From Ctenosaura bakeri (Eukaryota; Chordata; Lepidosauria; Squamata; Iguanidae), in the NCBI GenBank assembly GCA_948474755.1, contig CAOLHI010000561.1, forward strand, positions 496,001-560,000: 64,000 nt of DNA. Direction: 5' to 3'. How positions within the stretch are numbered: position 1 is the first letter of the stretch; the number at the start of each line of letters is the position of its first letter. The position numbers and the translations under genes are program-made. Below the pieces are notes generated by a model. It had not been told where the DNA came from, ran no database searches, and saw only the letters and a program-made list of their open reading frames with translations. Below are positions 21,901 through 36,900 of the stretch, in pieces.

Positions 21901-24900
21901 TATATTTCCTGAGAAAGATTGTAAATCTGAAATGTTGTTAAATGGGGGTGATATAAACTGAGGCCTTTTTCTTCAAGGCCTCAGGTGGTAAAATGAAAAA
22001 GAACAAGAATAAGGGATGAGTGTGGCAATTTTGTTAAAGCACAAAAGAAAGTAAGAGCAGAGCTTAGATAATGAGAATGAATAGAACTCCCTGTATAACA
22101 AAGCTGTAGGGACTTTTGGTGCTGAAGCTCCAAAAGGTATCTTTTAAAAAGCCTGACTGTAACAATATGTTTGTTAGATATTAGAGAGCTGGACTGATAC
22201 AGTGGTTACAATGCTGTCTGGGAGAGAGAAGAACCACCTTCACAGCCCCAAGTAGCCATGAAGCTGTTTGGATGACTTTGGCCAGTCACTGCCTCTTAGT
22301 CTAATTTCCCTCTTGGGAAAAGGCAAAATATCAATAGAATAAGTAGAAGATGGATGGAGTAGAAACAGGGTTTGAAAGAAATATGTAGTTACTGAGGAAG
22401 TGCTCATCTCACAGTTTGAACTGGTGCAGGCAAGAACATAATGTATTTTTGTCCAGCACCAGCTATAGGGATAAGCAAGCCAAAAGGTAAGCAAACCAAA
22501 GCCTTGGGCACTAAGCCAAAAGGTGTGTCAACCTGAGCTTGGTCTTTGCTGAGTGTACTCTAAGCAGTGAGTTAAGCTGGTAGGATGTGAAAGAATTATT
22601 TTTCCCACATGTCGTTTGGATGCTACATTCAAAAATGGAGTTACATCAGTTACCTTGAAAGCTTGTTCCTTTCTTTAATATTAAGTTTAATGTCATTTAT
22701 TCTAGATAAAACTCAGCAGAATGTGACTTTACTTTGAGACATTGTTAGAAAATACTATAATTATTGCTGCTAAGCACCATGGAACATTGCAGATGCCACA
22801 AACACTATAAGCACTATAAATACAGTTGGCCCTCCCCTTTCAGTGGTAAAACCATGAATCTCTAGGTTCCCCCAACACGAAAAGTAGTTGTGCTGGTGGG
22901 ATGGGTGGGTTCACCTATTTGCATGTTCCTTTGCATACACACTTACCAGGCTGGGGTGAAGGGTATGGGATGGAGAAGCAAGAGAAGGGAGGGTGGATAG
23001 TATGCAGGTCTCTAGAGTAGTTGGGAGGGGGGAATATTGCCATGAGAGCAGCTGTTGCAGGCCCTTGCAACTGCCCTTTCTTTCCTCCCACTGACTTCTA
23101 AGTAACTATGCCTTATATTTACAAAAACACACTTTCTGGCTTTGGCTGACTAGGTAGTGTAGTAGCAGCTATTAAAAGACAGTGAGCAGGTTTTCTGCTT
23201 GGTGCAGTAATGGTGTTGTTTATCACAAAACCTTTGTGATCTTCTATCGTACAATTCTAGAGGGGAGCCAAGTCTTGCAAAAATTAATTCCATGCTGTTT
23301 TGTCTCCTTCAGCTTGCGAGAGGAAGTGGCTCGATTTTTAACCTATTACTGTAAGGCACCTGCACCTCTCAAAGCAGAAAATGTAGGTCAACCTTCTTTC
23401 TAGTTTGTTTGTTTTTTCCCCTGGTAAAGTATTGGAGTTCATTGTGAATAGTTTTTTCTAAAGATGGCTATTTGTCACACCAAACACTGAAAAGCCATTT
23501 TGTAGCCATTATATTGACAATTGTGAGCATTAGGAGGGCACTCTTGCTATGTCTCCCTCTATATTGTCCCCATGGAAAAAATAATGAAGGAATATGAAGT
23601 TCATGCCCTAACTAACTAAGTTACATTATGTTGATGCTGAAATAGATATCTCTGAGATATGTTATTCGTTTGTGATGTTTAATGGCTATTTTTAGGATAC
23701 TTTGGTTAAATGCTTTAGTTTCTTTTTAAAATTCTTTCTAACTCTAAACCAGATTTGTAAGCCAACCCTCAGAAATTGTTAACCTGCGTCCCACAAATGG
23801 TACTAGCCTGCTTGAATTTGGGAATGGAGAGATAGAAGCCACATAGCCATGCTGGTAGAGTATCTGGCTCTGTCCTTTTTACTTACTGGGAATAACATTT
23901 GGCCCTACGTGTCTTCTGCAGGTGGTCGTGCAAAATGGCTGTGGCTCTCTGTTTTCTTCTTTGGCTACAGTTCTCTGTGATCCAGGGGGTAAGTGAAATT
24001 GCTTGAACAATTTGACACATAAATGTATTAGCTGACAACAAAGGATGGACTTTGCAGTCAACAGCGATGACGATTTTCATACTTATAATAGCATTTCTCT
24101 CACAGTTTGTCATGCATTTTTGCTTGTGTGTGATACAAGATTATTCATTGTTGTTGTTGGTGGTGGTGCTGCTGCTGCGTGCTTTCAAGTCATTTCTGAC
24201 TTATGGCAACCCAAAAGTGAACCTGCCATGGGGTTTTCTTGACAAGATTTCTTCAGAGGGTGTTTGTCCTTGCTTTCCTCTGAGGCTGAGAGAGTGTGAC
24301 TTGCTCAAGATCACCCAGTGAGTTTCCATGCCTGAGCAGAGATTCAAACCCTGGCCTTCAGAGTCATAGCGCAACACTCAGACCACTACACCATACTGTA
24401 TATCCACTAAACAGTCCCTGTTTTAATCTGCCATAGGTATATCTAAAAAAAAAAGTCCATATTGGCTGTCAGAATAATGCCAAAATATATACTAAGATAA
24501 TACCTTTATTATTAGAAATCTGTATACATTGTATTGTTCTTTATCCTTATACTCTGTGTTCCCTTTGGGCTTGTACATATACAGCCCTTACTGCACTATG
24601 GCCCAGTAGCACATCATTGTGGTGGGATCCTGGCATTGCCATTGCCGGGATGGGATTGGGGCCTGAATGCTCCCCACCGCACCCAGTCAGCTACCGGAGG
24701 ATGAGTAGTATCAGGCACGCTGTTCTTCCTTCCACATACAGTATCAATGGCAAATCGCTTTTCCCACCTCTTCCTGCACTATAATGTAGAGCACTATCAA
24801 GCACTTTGACCCTTACTGCATGCCTGCAACTGACACGATCCTGGCAGGAAAGGGGGCCAGTAACAAATTTTTTCCAGTAATGAAAAAGGGTGTGACAGCA

Positions 24901-27900
24901 GTGGATGGGGATGCGACAGCAGTGGGACCACAACAACATCATGTGATGGCATGCATCCTGGACTGGGAGCAACATGTTGCTCTGCTGGGATGATGACATT
25001 GTGTGGTAAGGGCTTACCCTTTTTGTGAAACATGTTGATATCCATTAATTTTGTGATATCAATGTATAAGTGTCTACAGGGCCTGGGATTTTGTGAAGTG
25101 TGGGTTGCAGGAATAGCTCGATTGGATTGCATAACAATAGAAACTCAACCAAATTTGCTAGTGTTAAAATTTGGTGATATTTGATCCAGTAAGTGCTGGA
25201 AAGATAGGGAAGGAACTTATGTTTACTTAGATTTCTTTGAAGCTGGATATGGGTCTTCCTATATAGTTTTTTAACATTGATTTTATTCACTTTAGTACAA
25301 ATTTTTAGGACACTTGAAGTATTAATCTCCAAAAATGATAGGCAAGGAAGTACCAGAGAGATATTATCATCTTTCGCAACACATTTTTGAATCATGTCCA
25401 AAAGGAGAACAAGGTGCATTTTCCTCATCCTTAGGATGAATGCTCATCTCCTTATAAGGATATCCACATGTCCTTTCCTCTAAAGATACAAGGAGTAAGT
25501 GGATAATACTGAGTAAAGTATCCTCTCTCACCACTTTTAAAGAATGTCTGGAGTGCCCCTTGGAGAAGATGATTCCCTTATTGGTTTTTAAACATATGTG
25601 CCAATTGGATTACCGATTGGCTCACTGAATTGTCTCTCAGCGGTTCCCAAAATCTCTCCGTTTGCTCTTCGCCCTTATTTCATATTGCTAATTGTGTAAT
25701 GTTCTTGGATGTAGATCAAAAACTCGTCTCCAGTCTGAAACTGGATTCAGTGAAAAATGTGGGTTCTCCTGCAGCACTGGTTAACTGGCTTTATTCTTTT
25801 GCTTTCAGAAGCATTCTTGATTCCCTCCCCTTTCTATGGGGGCATCACCCAAAGTATGTTTTTGTATGGGAATATCAAGCTAGTCCATGTCTATTTAGAC
25901 AGTAAGGTAAGAGGAGAGTGGGTAGTTACCACATTGTGTAATCCTCTGGCTACGAATCTTGGGACTTGGGACTCTACAGATGTTGGGAGTTCCTGTCATG
26001 GGGAATATTGTGGATGTGTTGCTGAAACTGCTAGTAAAGGATGTTAGAGGCAGTATTGCATGCAAGAGCTAGCGTCCTTTTAATGGCATACACAGATGTA
26101 AATTCACCTAACACTTCTGTATGTCTTTTTTTTAGTTGTTGCAAAGGCTGATATTCCCTTTCACCCTCTGCAGTGACCAACTCCCCCATTGACCACTGAA
26201 CTGCTGCAGCCCCTCCCCATGGCCATTTTGTGGCTGTTGGAGAGCAAGGAGGATCAGAGAAGTGGCTTGCTATGTCCCTTTGGTCAGATGCAAAATGATT
26301 ACTTCATTTGCTGAGGCCTCAGAGAATCTCTCCAGACCTCAGTGAATGATGTAATTATTCTGTGTCTGGCCACACAGACATAGCCAGACACTTCTCTGTT
26401 CCCCCACCATCTCTGTTCCCCCCACCATCTCTACCATCCATGGAGTGGCCATGGGAAGGGGGCTGCAGCACCTCTATGGTATGTTCAGAAGGTTTTGAAT
26501 GGCCAGTTGTAGCGTAGTTCCATGTGTGGAATTAATATAGTACCCTGTGCCACGTATAGGATCTTGTCCCAAGTTTGTTTAGTTTCTGGGATAAGACGGA
26601 AATTATGCTTCTGTATCTTTTTGATAAGAAGCTTATCAACCACTACCATAGATGTTTGTTGGATGTTAAAAGGGATCTAGGCCACATTGATATGTAAGGA
26701 ATTTGGCAAAGTACATTTAAATGTACTATATACATACATATACATACACATACATACACACACACATGGACACATACTATCATTTTTATAACCTATATGC
26801 TTTTCTCTACTTTTGTTCTGGGTAGAACTATGAGAATGAACCTTAATTGATAGTTATAGTGACATGAATCCTATTGTTAATCTAAACTAGAACAAACCCT
26901 TTCAATCAATGGAATTTACCTACATGTTGACTGATTCAATAATTGATTCAACTGACTGCTTTAGTTGGAATTAATCAACAGAATTCAGACCATAATCATA
27001 TTATAGACTCATTCTTTGACAGATCACTCTAAGAATCTTGATTTTATACAAATATGCAGAACCATGGCTGAGCTTCTTCCAGTGTGAAACAGCAATAGTT
27101 CTTGTTTGGTTCAGAAAAGCTGTCATGGGGAATCATTCATTGTATTGTTTGGTAATGTTCCAGGTCACTGGCACGTGCACCCGTCCATTCCAGCTCACTG
27201 TGGATAAGCTCAGAAAGGCTTTTCAAGATGCACAGTCTGAGGTGAGCATGAGAGATCTTACAGTTGCTGGATCTACTTCCACAAAACACAACTGGAATGA
27301 TTCATTCACTTGACAATTGCCCATTTTGAAGGCAGTTATTTTTAATAAGGAATTAGCATTGCCTCACTTTTCTGCATTTTTCTTCCTTCTGGCTTCACTG
27401 TTTATAATTTCCTCTCCATCCAATTATGTATGTGTGTATATATGGATATATACATACACACAGAGCACGTAAGTTGTAAGATAACACTCTTTATGTTTGA
27501 TGATGTGGGCTGTGGTCTACAGAAATTTGTGCTATAATAAATCTATTGTTCTTTAAGAGGCCACAATACTTTTCACTGTTTCCAGTTACAGAGGGCTACT
27601 ACATTTTACAGACCAAACTCCCCCAGGATAAAGAGGTTTCTTGACAGGCTGTGCATTATGTTTGAGCTCTTGAGTTTTGTATGAATAATTTTTTAACATA
27701 TTTTGATTTTCTTTTTTTTTCTTTTTTCTTTTTGCTTCTAGGGGATCAAGGTGAAGGGTTTAATTCTTCTGAATCCACAGAATCCCTTGGGGGACATCTA
27801 TTCTCTCTCAGAGTTACATGACTACTTGGAATTTGCCAAAAGGTATGATGATCTCAGAAGCTTGATTGCTGAAATTTCTGGTTTGACAGTCAGATGGAGC

Positions 27901-30900
27901 AAATACTTTTTCCAGGCTTATCTGTTTGGAGTATACATGTGTGTTGTATGTATTTACTTAGACAACCTTAGGGTGAATCTATTTGCCATTGCCTTCCTCT
28001 GAAGCTGAGAGAGTGTGACTTGTTCAAGGTCAACCGGTGGGTTTCCATGGTTGAAGCAGGAATTTGAACCCTACCCTCATCTTCCAGAGTTTAATCCAAC
28101 ACTCAAGCTACTATACCATACTGGCTCTCTGTTGGAATATTTTGGTGCAGTACAAATAACTTAGTTGGACTGATATAATTAAAAGTAAAAGTTTCATATC
28201 CTGGGCAGAGAAAATCTCTAGAAATCTTTCCTGTTAGGGCTGCAACTTCCATTAGCACTTAACAGCACAGGCAATTGTGAAAATTGGTGCGAGTTACCAT
28301 TCAGCAACATCTAAAGGACTTTGCCAACTTTGCCCTCCATACCCAACCGGTGCATCTCACTGGCTTTATAATTGGTTGAATAGTCTTCATTGATTTTATA
28401 GATTCTAGCTACTGTTGAATATGATAAACCCCTACTCTCAGAACTAAGCATTGCCTCATTGAGAGTGAACATCATGGTGAACAACAATAGCACAATCACA
28501 GTGGCAGCACAACCATAGTACCCCAGCATCACATTCTGGAAAAAGCTGTCCAGTTAAGAATACAATCAACAGAGCACTGTGTCCTTAGTTGAACAGGGGC
28601 AGGGAGGTGGGAGATTTGAAGGAAGTAGAAGGGGGAACACCAAGCATATTCAGGAGAGGAGTTCTTGATATAAAAGGCAGCAAGGAAAAATGTGAAGTAA
28701 ACCTCCATGTGTCTAAGAGTGATTGAACTGGAGGAGCAAAAGTGGGGTTGAATTGCTGGTTTCCATCCCAGTAGATTGTGATATTGTTTTCTTTGTAGGA
28801 GGAACTAGCTATTCAAGGGATAATTAGACCAAAGCTGCCTTCTGATTTGATCAGTGTGTCAGAAGAAAGGAATTATTTATCAGGGAAACTTGATGTCTAT
28901 AGAGGTTTTCCTGTAATGAGAGGCTGTAGCTGACAGCTACAGTAGCTGATAGATATGATGCTTTAGCTCCTTTCTTGCTCTCTGATTTGGGAATTATTTT
29001 CCCATACAGCTCCATATTCGTGTTTCCAGGTACCCAGTAATCTCACTACCCATTGCTGAAATTGTTTCCTTTCTTTTATTGTCTTCTGTTCTAGGCATGA
29101 ATTACATGTGATTGTGGATGAGATCTACATGCTGTCAGTCTTTGATGATTCTGCCACGTTCCATAGTGTGCTAGAAATGGAGAGGTAAAGCCAGTTTCAG
29201 TGCTTTAGTAACCCATTGACAGTTGCCAATAATGTAAAGTTTGGTGAAAAAAGAAGCAACACTGGGTAAACCTCATTCTGGCAAAGACTGCTTTTCAAAG
29301 CTTCGCAAGGCCCTCTCAGGTCACAGCGTGGCAGCTTTTGTGGGAGCTGATGTGATACATTCCCTTGTAATTTGGGAATAAAATGCTTCCTGTGCTTTTC
29401 CACTAGAATATTCAGGGATTTCAAAACATGGCTTTCTAACACCACTTCTCATCACTTTACAAGAATAGCTCTTTTGATCCTTAGGGGAGAAGAAGACTAT
29501 TGAATTAGCCTTGACATTTATTTGCAATTACATGGTGTTTGTTTCAAGAGCTTCCCATCCCATGTTGAACATGGGTGGGAACTATGCAGCTTTCCAGATA
29601 TCACTGGGCTATAGATCCCATCAGCCCTAGCCAGTTGTGAGGAATGCTGGGAATTGCAGTTCAACACCCATGTAAAGGGCTACACTCTTCTCACTCTTGT
29701 GTGAAAACAGTGCAGCCTGTGAACTTGTGTGTGTGTGGTCACAGGACCCTTGGAGAGCCAAATTAGACTCTCCATACATGTAAACAGCAGTGGGGCAGCA
29801 GTGGGGATGGGGTAGGTGAGAAGGTTAATTCTTTCTCTCCCTGCTTTGGTCCTTCTTCTTTTAAAGAAAGAAGTCTGCTGTTTGTATTTTCAATGGCAGC
29901 TTTCAATGTAATGCAAATATTATATTACTATTATTTATCATTGCTGCACATCACCTTTCCCCCAGTAAGTTTAAGGTGATGTGCATGACTCTCTTCCTCC
30001 ACACTTTATCCTCACAACAGTCCTGTGAGGTAGGTCAGGCTGAGAAAGAGTGACCACTTCAAAGTTTGCTGGTTAGTTTTATGTCTCACTGGGGACCTGA
30101 ATCTCCCACATCTCAGTTCAGCTGTCTAACCCGGAAACCATACTGGTTGGCATAGCAGCTGGAAGGACTATTCCACAGGGAGAAAAAGGTTAAATATTTC
30201 TTTACCATCCATAGCCTACTTGGGATTTTCTGTATTTATACAACAAATATCAAGTTATTTTGGCCCCTAAAATGATATTTTATTATTTTTTTAAAGAGCA
30301 CAGTGAGCATATAATGCCCACTGGAGATTAAGAATGAAATTATAAATGAAATGTTTAAAAAATGCATTTAAGATGGTACTCCCTGATAGATTGGCAAGAA
30401 TGTATAAAAATGTCAATAATAAATGCTGGAAATGCAAAGAAGAAAAAGGAACATTCTACCATATGTGGTGGAATTGTTCTAAAGCCAAAAGATACTGGAA
30501 AACAATTCATTTGCTGACAGAGAAATTCTGGGCATAAAATTACAAAGGGAACCAGAATGATATCTGTTGGGTATAATGGATGAGAAAATAGAAAAAAATA
30601 TATGGGAAACTGTTATTTTATGTAACTCCTGGGCCTAAAATTATGTATGCTAAGAATTGGAAACAACCCGATATACCTAATGAGGAAGATTGGTTAATCA
30701 AACTTCTAGATATGACTATAACAGATAAATTAACTGCTTTAGTAAGAGGAACATTGATGGGCTCTTTTAGAAAACCATGGGACCCTTTAATCTATTATTT
30801 AAGAAACAGATGAGGAATCCTAGCAGTAGAGAGTTTTACAGAACTGGACTTAAAATGGGGATACTGCATAGATACATCTTTTAAGAGATTAGAGTAAATA

Positions 30901-33900
30901 TTTGAATAAGTTGGTACATCTGAGCTTTTATGGAACTAAAGGAAGATATCTCTTTTAAGATAAAGATCAGACTAATTTACATGACAGGTATATTTGAAAT
31001 GAGAACCTGTCGAGTTGTTTTATTTTCCTGTGGTGATATGTCTGTTTTTGTTTTTGCTTTTTTTTTCTTTCTCCTTTCTGATGTGTGTGTGTGTGTGTGT
31101 GTGTATAGCTTGTTATATTCTTATTGCTATTTTTGTCCTATTTTATATACATAATTTTTATTTATAAAAATCAATACAAAAAAGGAATGAAATTACTGTT
31201 TTTGTTTCCCTTATGTGCAGATTACCTGATCCACAGAGGACCCACGTGATGTGGGGAACTACTAAGGTGAGTGCTGTTTCCTCATGTTGAGGTGGTACAA
31301 GAAAAAGAGTAACAAAATAACAGTTGGATCAAAAGAAGTATTCATGTTATATTGTATGATTATTTGTTCTACTCCACACTGGCAGGATTTTGCTATTTCT
31401 GGGATTCGGTTTGGAGCCCTGTATACACTGAATCAAGATGTCACCAGTGCTGTTGGTTCCTTGTGTTACTTCCATGGGATTTCTGGGCCTGTCCAGTACA
31501 AAATTGCACAGCTACTCAGAGACAGAGGTAAGACGCAGGATTGTCATGGGACTGTCAGTATTCTAGTCTTCCTGAAAGGTGACCTTTGCTAAAACTGCCA
31601 CTCTCCAGAACACAGTGGTTCTTAATGTATATTCCATGGAACCTAAGAAGGCCCCTGGAAGAGTTTCATAAAGTTTGTGAAGCAGGTGCAGTAAAACTGG
31701 TTTTTGCTTGATTTCCTTCCTATTTCTTTTGGGGAAAAAATTGTAAATACATTTTTCTGGAGAAAGGGTCTATAGTTTTCCTGAGATTGTCAAAGGGATC
31801 CATGACTCAAAAAAGGTTAAGTGCCATGCCTCTGGAATCTCAGTATATATATGGAGGATGATTGGAAATTTAACAGAGCTCTAAATTTAAAATTTAAAAA
31901 GGGGTAATGCTGCATTCAAATATAAAATAGATATATTCATTAAATCCTGCCCATATGCACACAAATGCTTGAAGAGGGAAGCAGGTTCATGCTGTAGGCC
32001 TTATCTCCAACTTTTTTTCATTCACTTGGATGTATGAAAGGGCTCCTTTTCCATATATGGCTGCAACACAGGGCCTTTCTGCGCTACACTGTTATAGAGC
32101 TATTATTCCACTTTCAACATCCTGTGGAATTCTGGGTTTTGTAGTTTACTGAAGCCAAAGAGCTTTCTGCCTGAGAATTCTAAATGCCTCTCCCTAAACT
32201 GCAAACCCCAGGATTCCATAGCATGTGGAATGTGGAATAATAGCACTATTAACAGTGTAGTGCGGAAAGGTCCACAGTCTGGAACTGAACTGCACCTGGT
32301 CAGGGACGCCTTTCAGACTTCCTTGCAAAAGGCGTGGATACCACAAGAGTACTGCCAACTGGTGTACTGATACTTGTGGCGGGTCCAGGAAGGGTAGCCT
32401 TGCTCTCATTCTCCTTGTGTTCAGTGAATGAACGGAGAGACCCCTCTGTGTTGTACCAGAGTAAAGTCAAATGTGCATGAAGAGCACTTTTTAAAGGCTG
32501 TCTTTGTACATTACATCTCTTTGTGTACACCTAAATCAGATAAAATATGAATGTGGGCTATGATGGAAATTCTTGATGAATTCCTTATCCATTGGCTGAT
32601 TCATACCTGTACATCCCTCGCTCCATGATTATCCAGGATGGTTTGCCTATGCAAGTGGATTGTCACAGATCAGATACAACTGGTAGAATTTGCCCATTGC
32701 CTTTGTTGTTATTTGCCATCAAGTTGACTTTGACTTGAGAAACCTCCAACAGACGATGTCATCTACAGCTCTTCTAAGGACTTGCAAACTCAGGGATGTA
32801 GCTTGATTGAGTCAATCCACCTGTAGTGCAGTCTCCCTCTTTTTCTACTACTTTCCACTTTACCAAGTGTTATTTTCTTAGCCAGTGATTCACACCATCT
32901 CCTGATATATGCCTTACTTAGTCATCTTTACTTCTAGTGAAAAATAAAACTTGATTTGCTCTTAGACCCATTAATTTGTCTTTTTCATAGTCTATGCTAT
33001 CTGTAGAACTCTGCTCCAGCACCACACTTCAAATGAATTTATTTTCTTCCTGTCAGCCTTCTTCACTGTCCAGCTTCACACCCATGCATAGAAGTCAGAA
33101 ATACTGTGACCTGGATGATTCTGGCTTTGGTATGAGAGAAATGCCTGTTACATGATAACTTCTTTATAAACCAAATGAAGAATATGCAACTACATACATG
33201 TGTAAAGTAATTCTTTACCTACAATGTGATACTGTTCAAAGTAGTCTCCATCAGTGGTGATGCATTTGCATCACCTTTGAACCTCCTCATCAAATCCAGT
33301 TTGGAAAAACTCTTTTGGGAACTCCCTGGTCCAGTGTCTGATAGCATCTTCCACTTTGCCTACATCATTGAAGTGCTGCCCCCAGAGGCTTTCCTTCATC
33401 CAACTGAACAAATGAAAGTCTGAAGTTACCAGATCAGGGCTGTAAGGTAGATATGGCACCACTGATCATCCCATTTGTACAAGAACCTGTGATGTTGCCA
33501 AAGTGTGGTGTCATGCATTATTGTGGTGTAACTGGATTGCAGTCAGTATTTTATGTGGTCCTTTTTTAATACCTGGCTTCTTGAAGTTTTTGGAAAGATG
33601 CAATATAGTAATTGCTGTTCATTGTTATCCTATGTTCAAGGAAATCAAGCCAAATCACCCCCTTGTCATCCCAGAAGACATTCACCATAATCTTTGCCGA
33701 GCACTGGCTTTTGAATTTCTTTGGTTTAGGGGAGATGGAGTGATGCCATTCCTTGGACTGATTCTTGGTCTCTGGGTCATACAGGTATGCCCAGGTTTCA
33801 TCACCAGTGCAAACATTCCCAAAAAAGGTGTCCTTGTTGGTTTCAAATTCTGCCAAAGTTGGAAATGCATTTCTCTTTCAAATCACCTATTAATTGATGT

Positions 33901-36900
33901 ACATTTTCCTGTATCTGAGTTCGTGGATAATCTGCTTGGCAGCAGTGTGACCATAGCCAAGTTCCTCAACAATCTCTTGGACAGTCATGTGCCAGTCTGC
34001 ACAAATCATGTTTTTGGCCCTGTTCTGGTTTCCTTTGGTACTATGTGGTTTGTCTTTGACACTGATTTTTCCTTCTTTAAACTTTTTCACCCATCTTCAC
34101 ACATTACTCTCATCAGTTTTTGCCTCACCATACATATTTTCGAGCCATGTGTGGATGTCAGCAGCAGTACATCTTTCTTTGGTCAAGAACTCAATGACTG
34201 CTCTTTGTCCTGCTTTATATGTGTGGTTATGCAATACTTGGACATACAGAAATTATGTCAATAATGCAGTAGGAATTACTCTGTCTGGTGCTGTAATAGC
34301 ATCACATTTGGATTAATAGTTTCAGAGAAAATGGCATGCAGATATTACTTTCAGTCTGACCCTTGTATTTCATTGCCTGAAACCTTTTTCAGTGGAGTCA
34401 TTTCACACATTTAGCTACGAAGTCAACAAGAAACAAAGTTAGGAAGTGTACATGTTTGAACCTGCCATAAGTGTCTTCTCCTCTTGGCTAGACTGGATCA
34501 ACCAAGTGTTCTTACGGACCAACTACGACAGGCTGAAAGCTGCCCACACTTTTGTGACGGATGAGCTGAAGACCCTTGGAGTTCCCTTCCTCAATCGCAA
34601 CGCAGGCTTCTTTGTGTGGATTGACTTTCGAAAGGTTAGTAATCATTAGAGGAGACCTGCTGGCCCAGCATTCTTTTCAGCAGTGGGAAGCCAGATGGTT
34701 TTAGCAATGATAAAAAGGCAACAGGGCTCATCTGCTTTTTGCATAGAGCATCTGGTATTCAAAGCAATAGCAGTTCCAGCTATGGTATTCTGGGAAATGT
34801 TAATGCCAATAGTACCTTTTCCAAGCTCTGTGTCATGGGTGTACTTGCGTGTGTAGGGACGATGAGGCTACAGAATGAAATAGCACACCAAAACTGGGAA
34901 ACAAAGGCCACAACTTTATTGGCTACAGCATACAGTGGATTGGCCAAAAAATGGGTCTGGATCCCTGCATCAATCAGCCCGTTGCTGACCGATGTACCCA
35001 AGCTTCCAACCTGGTGCTGGAATCCCAAATGGCCAGCAGGGGGATCCCACTGCCGGAACCCCCTGCCACCAGGAGGTGCAAGCAAGGCATGTCTCCCCGA
35101 GCCAGATATGCTCGCCACCGCCTTGCACCCCCTTGCAAACCACAAGGAGCCAATGAACCTTGCCCAAAGGCCATTGGTCTTGACCAAGCTGGATCCAAGA
35201 CCCATGTGACTGCCAATAAACTGTGACAGAGAATCAACAGAACAAACGCAACAAAGACAGATACACAACTGCAAACGGAACAAAAGAAACAAACCAGACA
35301 GCCAGTGACATTACGGAGGGAGGGAGGGAGGGAGGGAGGGAGGGAGGGCGGGAAGCAGCCTGGATGCCAACTGCTGGTTGCCTACGTGGCTGCAGGGAAG
35401 ACTATCCCCTATGGCCATCCACCCATCCATGGCAGCCAATCAGAGCACAGGAGGTGAGCTCCGATTGGCCACTGCCTCCTGGGCATTTGGGGAATCTCCA
35501 CCAGGCCCTCTGGAAATAGCCTGCCCTATTGGCCAGCAGGAGGCTGGAAGGGCCACCATTCTTGCACACACCCCCGCTTCACCCTACAAATGGTGCCACG
35601 TAGTAAGTCGTGCAGCATGTTTCATCATAACATGAAGATTTCACTTGGCTGTTACAACAATTAGACAGTGCTCTGATCCAAGCTCTGTTGAGGTATTATG
35701 AAGAGCAGAAGCAGGCTTGTTATTGTCTTCTATACAAGGAAGGCAAGTTTAAGAAGACTGCTCTCTTTCTACAGGTTGAGTATCCATTATCTGAAATGCT
35801 TGGGACCAGAAGTGTTTAAGATTTCAGGTTTTTTCAGATTTTCAAATATCTACATATGCATAATGAGTTTATATATTATTCTTTCGATGTAGGGTCTGCT
35901 CTTTCATTAATTCTTCACCTCTTGACTTCTTCCTGTTGGGAACATGAGGGAATTATGGAGGCTCACTTGGGATAGCACATGCTGCCTGCAAAGTTTCTCA
36001 GTTGACTGTGTGCCTTTTTTCCCCTCTCTCAGCTTGCTTGGGACCATATGTGCTGCTTGCAAAGTGAGCTGAGAGGGGAAAAAATGTGCCAAGCCAACTG
36101 AGAAACTTTGCAAGCAGCAAACAGATGGTCCAAATCAAGCTGGGGGGGGGAGATGCCAAGCCGACTGAGAGAAGTTACACCGTGAGCAGTCCCAAGTCAG
36201 CCTCCGTAATTCTTCCTGTTTCCTATAGGAAGAAAACTTGGTTCTGCTGTTCAAAAGTTTCAGATTTAAGAGCAGTTCAGATTTTTGGATGATACTCAGC
36301 CTGTAGAGATGCTGTAACATTTTGAACATTGATTTCCTAGGATTTAAAATTGGATGGAGAGCTTCCATAGATAGCAGAGGGTCTCAAACAGCAAAGAGTC
36401 ATGTGGCATCAATAAGATTCATAGTTTTATCATAGCATGAGGATTTATGGATTATATTCTGCTTCCTCATACATATAAAATCTCACAGTTTCAGGGATGT
36501 GTACAGTTTACATGATTAGAGGGATATGAAAATGATGAGGTCAGATAGGAATTAGATGCAGAAAGTATGGTAAGTTGTTAACACGAGCCAGCATGGTGTA
36601 GTGGTTTGAATGTTGGACTTGAATCCCCCACTCAGTCATAGAAACCCAGTGGATTACTTTGGGCAAGTCACACTCTCTCAGTCTCAGAAGAAGTCAAGGG
36701 CAAACTCCCTCTGAACAAAGTCTGCCAAGAAAGCCCTGTGATAGGTTCACTTTAGGGTTGCCGTAAATCAAAATGACTTACAGTCACACAGCAGCAACCA
36801 CAGTCCCATAGCCATGATAGCAATAGGTATGACAGTGAGCACATTTTATGGAATAGTATGTATTAGCTGATACAAACATCTATTCTAGGGTTTATCACTG

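Noticed and set aside
32194..32530. Minus-strand frames next to the MITE at 32071
   Set aside because: They run through the MITE arm and have no motif.
33503..34264. A 253-codon plus-strand open frame
   Set aside because: It is the complement of the mariner transposase blocks, which are clearly on the minus strand.
34780..35292. A 170-codon minus-strand frame with a hydrophobic start
   Set aside because: Lies over a GC-rich repeat-like block, crosses its boundary, and shows no known domain.
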